A stretch of 7,252 nt of DNA. Origin: an uncultured bacterium (GTDB lineage Bacteria; Eisenbacteria; RBG-16-71-46; CAIMUX01). The DNA lies in the NCBI GenBank assembly GCA_946886185.1, contig CAMPIC010000134.1:1-7252 (forward strand), given 5' to 3'. How positions within the stretch are numbered: the first letter of the stretch is position 1; the number at the start of each line of letters is the position of its first letter. The notes under the pieces are model-generated. The model searched no databases. It was not told where the DNA came from and saw nothing but the letters and a program-made list of their open reading frames with translations. This document shows, piece after piece, positions 6,967-7,252 of this stretch. A program made the translations under genes and the position numbers.

Positions 6967-7251
6967 TCACCTTCGGCGGGCTCCCTGGGAACGCGATGCG
7001 GATTCAACCCCGCCGGCGCGCGTTTCCAGAACTGCTCCTTCCGTGCCGTTGCCGTTCGGCGAGAACGGTTCCGATGCGAAAGAAGCCCCTCTCATCCCGG
7101 CGCGCGCATTCGCGCGCTCGCTGCCCGCGCCGTTGGTGGACTCGTTCGAATCAGATCCTCGTTCGGAACGCGGCGACGCCGAACCGCCTCGACGGCGACG
7201 ACGACGCCTCCCGTCCCGACCTGATTCATTTCCGCCGGATTCACTCGTGCT
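6967..7251 (-). CDS. possible C-terminal tail of a gene running off the right edge (Arg/Gly/Ser-rich, disordered)
   Basis: From the window edge this minus-strand frame is open for 94 codons to a TGA at 6967-6969. The encoded tail has almost no hydrophobic residues. It begins STSESGGNESGRDG, then has seven consecutive Arg followed by GGSASPRSERG, and ends SQGARRR. Such basic, low-complexity ends occur on RNA-binding proteins such as RNase E/G or DEAD-box helicases, but no domain is visible here and no family is claimed. Support is the long open frame plus a terminator-like hairpin starting 56 bases after the stop on the same strand. Against it, GC-rich DNA gives long open frames by chance, third positions are not strongly GC-biased, and a second minus-strand frame is also open from 7250 to a stop at about 7092. 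Confidence 0.35.
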   Translation of the reverse strand, partial: STSESGGNESGRDGRRRRRRRGGSASPRSERGSDSNESTNGAGSERANARAGMRGASFASEPFSPNGNGTEGAVLETRAGGVESASRSQGARRR

Positions 7252-7252
7252 C

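Noticed and set aside
6466..7224. Plus-strand open frame through the methyltransferase and the right-edge region.
   Set aside because: Its first half is antisense to clear methyltransferase motifs, and the remainder is Arg/Ser-rich with no recognisable features.
7092..7250. Second minus-strand frame open from the right edge (about 52 codons).
   Set aside because: Cannot be excluded, but it is shorter and lacks the stop-then-terminator arrangement seen for the 6967-7251 frame.
1..7252. CRISPR arrays, insertion sequences, rRNA genes or integrase genes.
   Set aside because: No regularly spaced repeats, transposase-like or integrase-like coding sequence, or rRNA signature was seen.

Overview
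The window is a high-GC chromosomal segment, roughly 60-65% GC by eye, from a bacterium. The arginyl-tRNA synthetase is of the long type with an HLGH motif and a KLKSREG signature, as in Bacteroidota and related (FCB-type) lineages. Together with the high GC this suggests an uncultivated high-GC member of the FCB superphylum or a deltaproteobacterium-like lineage. This is inference; there is no rRNA to test it.

Left part, plus strand. The window opens inside a tRNA-Arg (anticodon UCG), followed about 115 nt later by a small GC hairpin with a T-tract. Then comes a two-gene, translationally coupled unit with an ATGA overlap. Its first gene is a DASS/SLC13-type anion transporter whose Na+/substrate signature motifs are replaced. 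Its second gene is a five-helix membrane protein with an extracytoplasmic alkaline-phosphatase-superfamily (type I phosphodiesterase) domain that appears to have lost most catalytic residues. This pair is the least ordinary part of the window. A perfectly abutting 18-bp tandem duplication spans the stop codon of the second gene.

Middle. argS follows after a gap of about 190 nt, probably starting at a TTG. It encodes the enzyme that would charge the tRNA at the left edge.

Right part, minus strand. A class I SAM-dependent methyltransferase converges on argS. Upstream of it are a 14-bp perfect palindrome, a 14-of-15-bp hairpin followed by TTTT on the minus strand, and a second inverted repeat. 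Beyond these is an open minus-strand frame that runs off the right edge and encodes an Arg/Gly/Ser-rich tail. It is plausibly the C-terminus of a gene whose terminator is that hairpin.

Working together: the tRNA and argS share the arginine-charging pathway. The transporter and degenerate phosphodiesterase-like protein probably act together at the inner membrane, with unknown substrate. The methyltransferase target is unknown.
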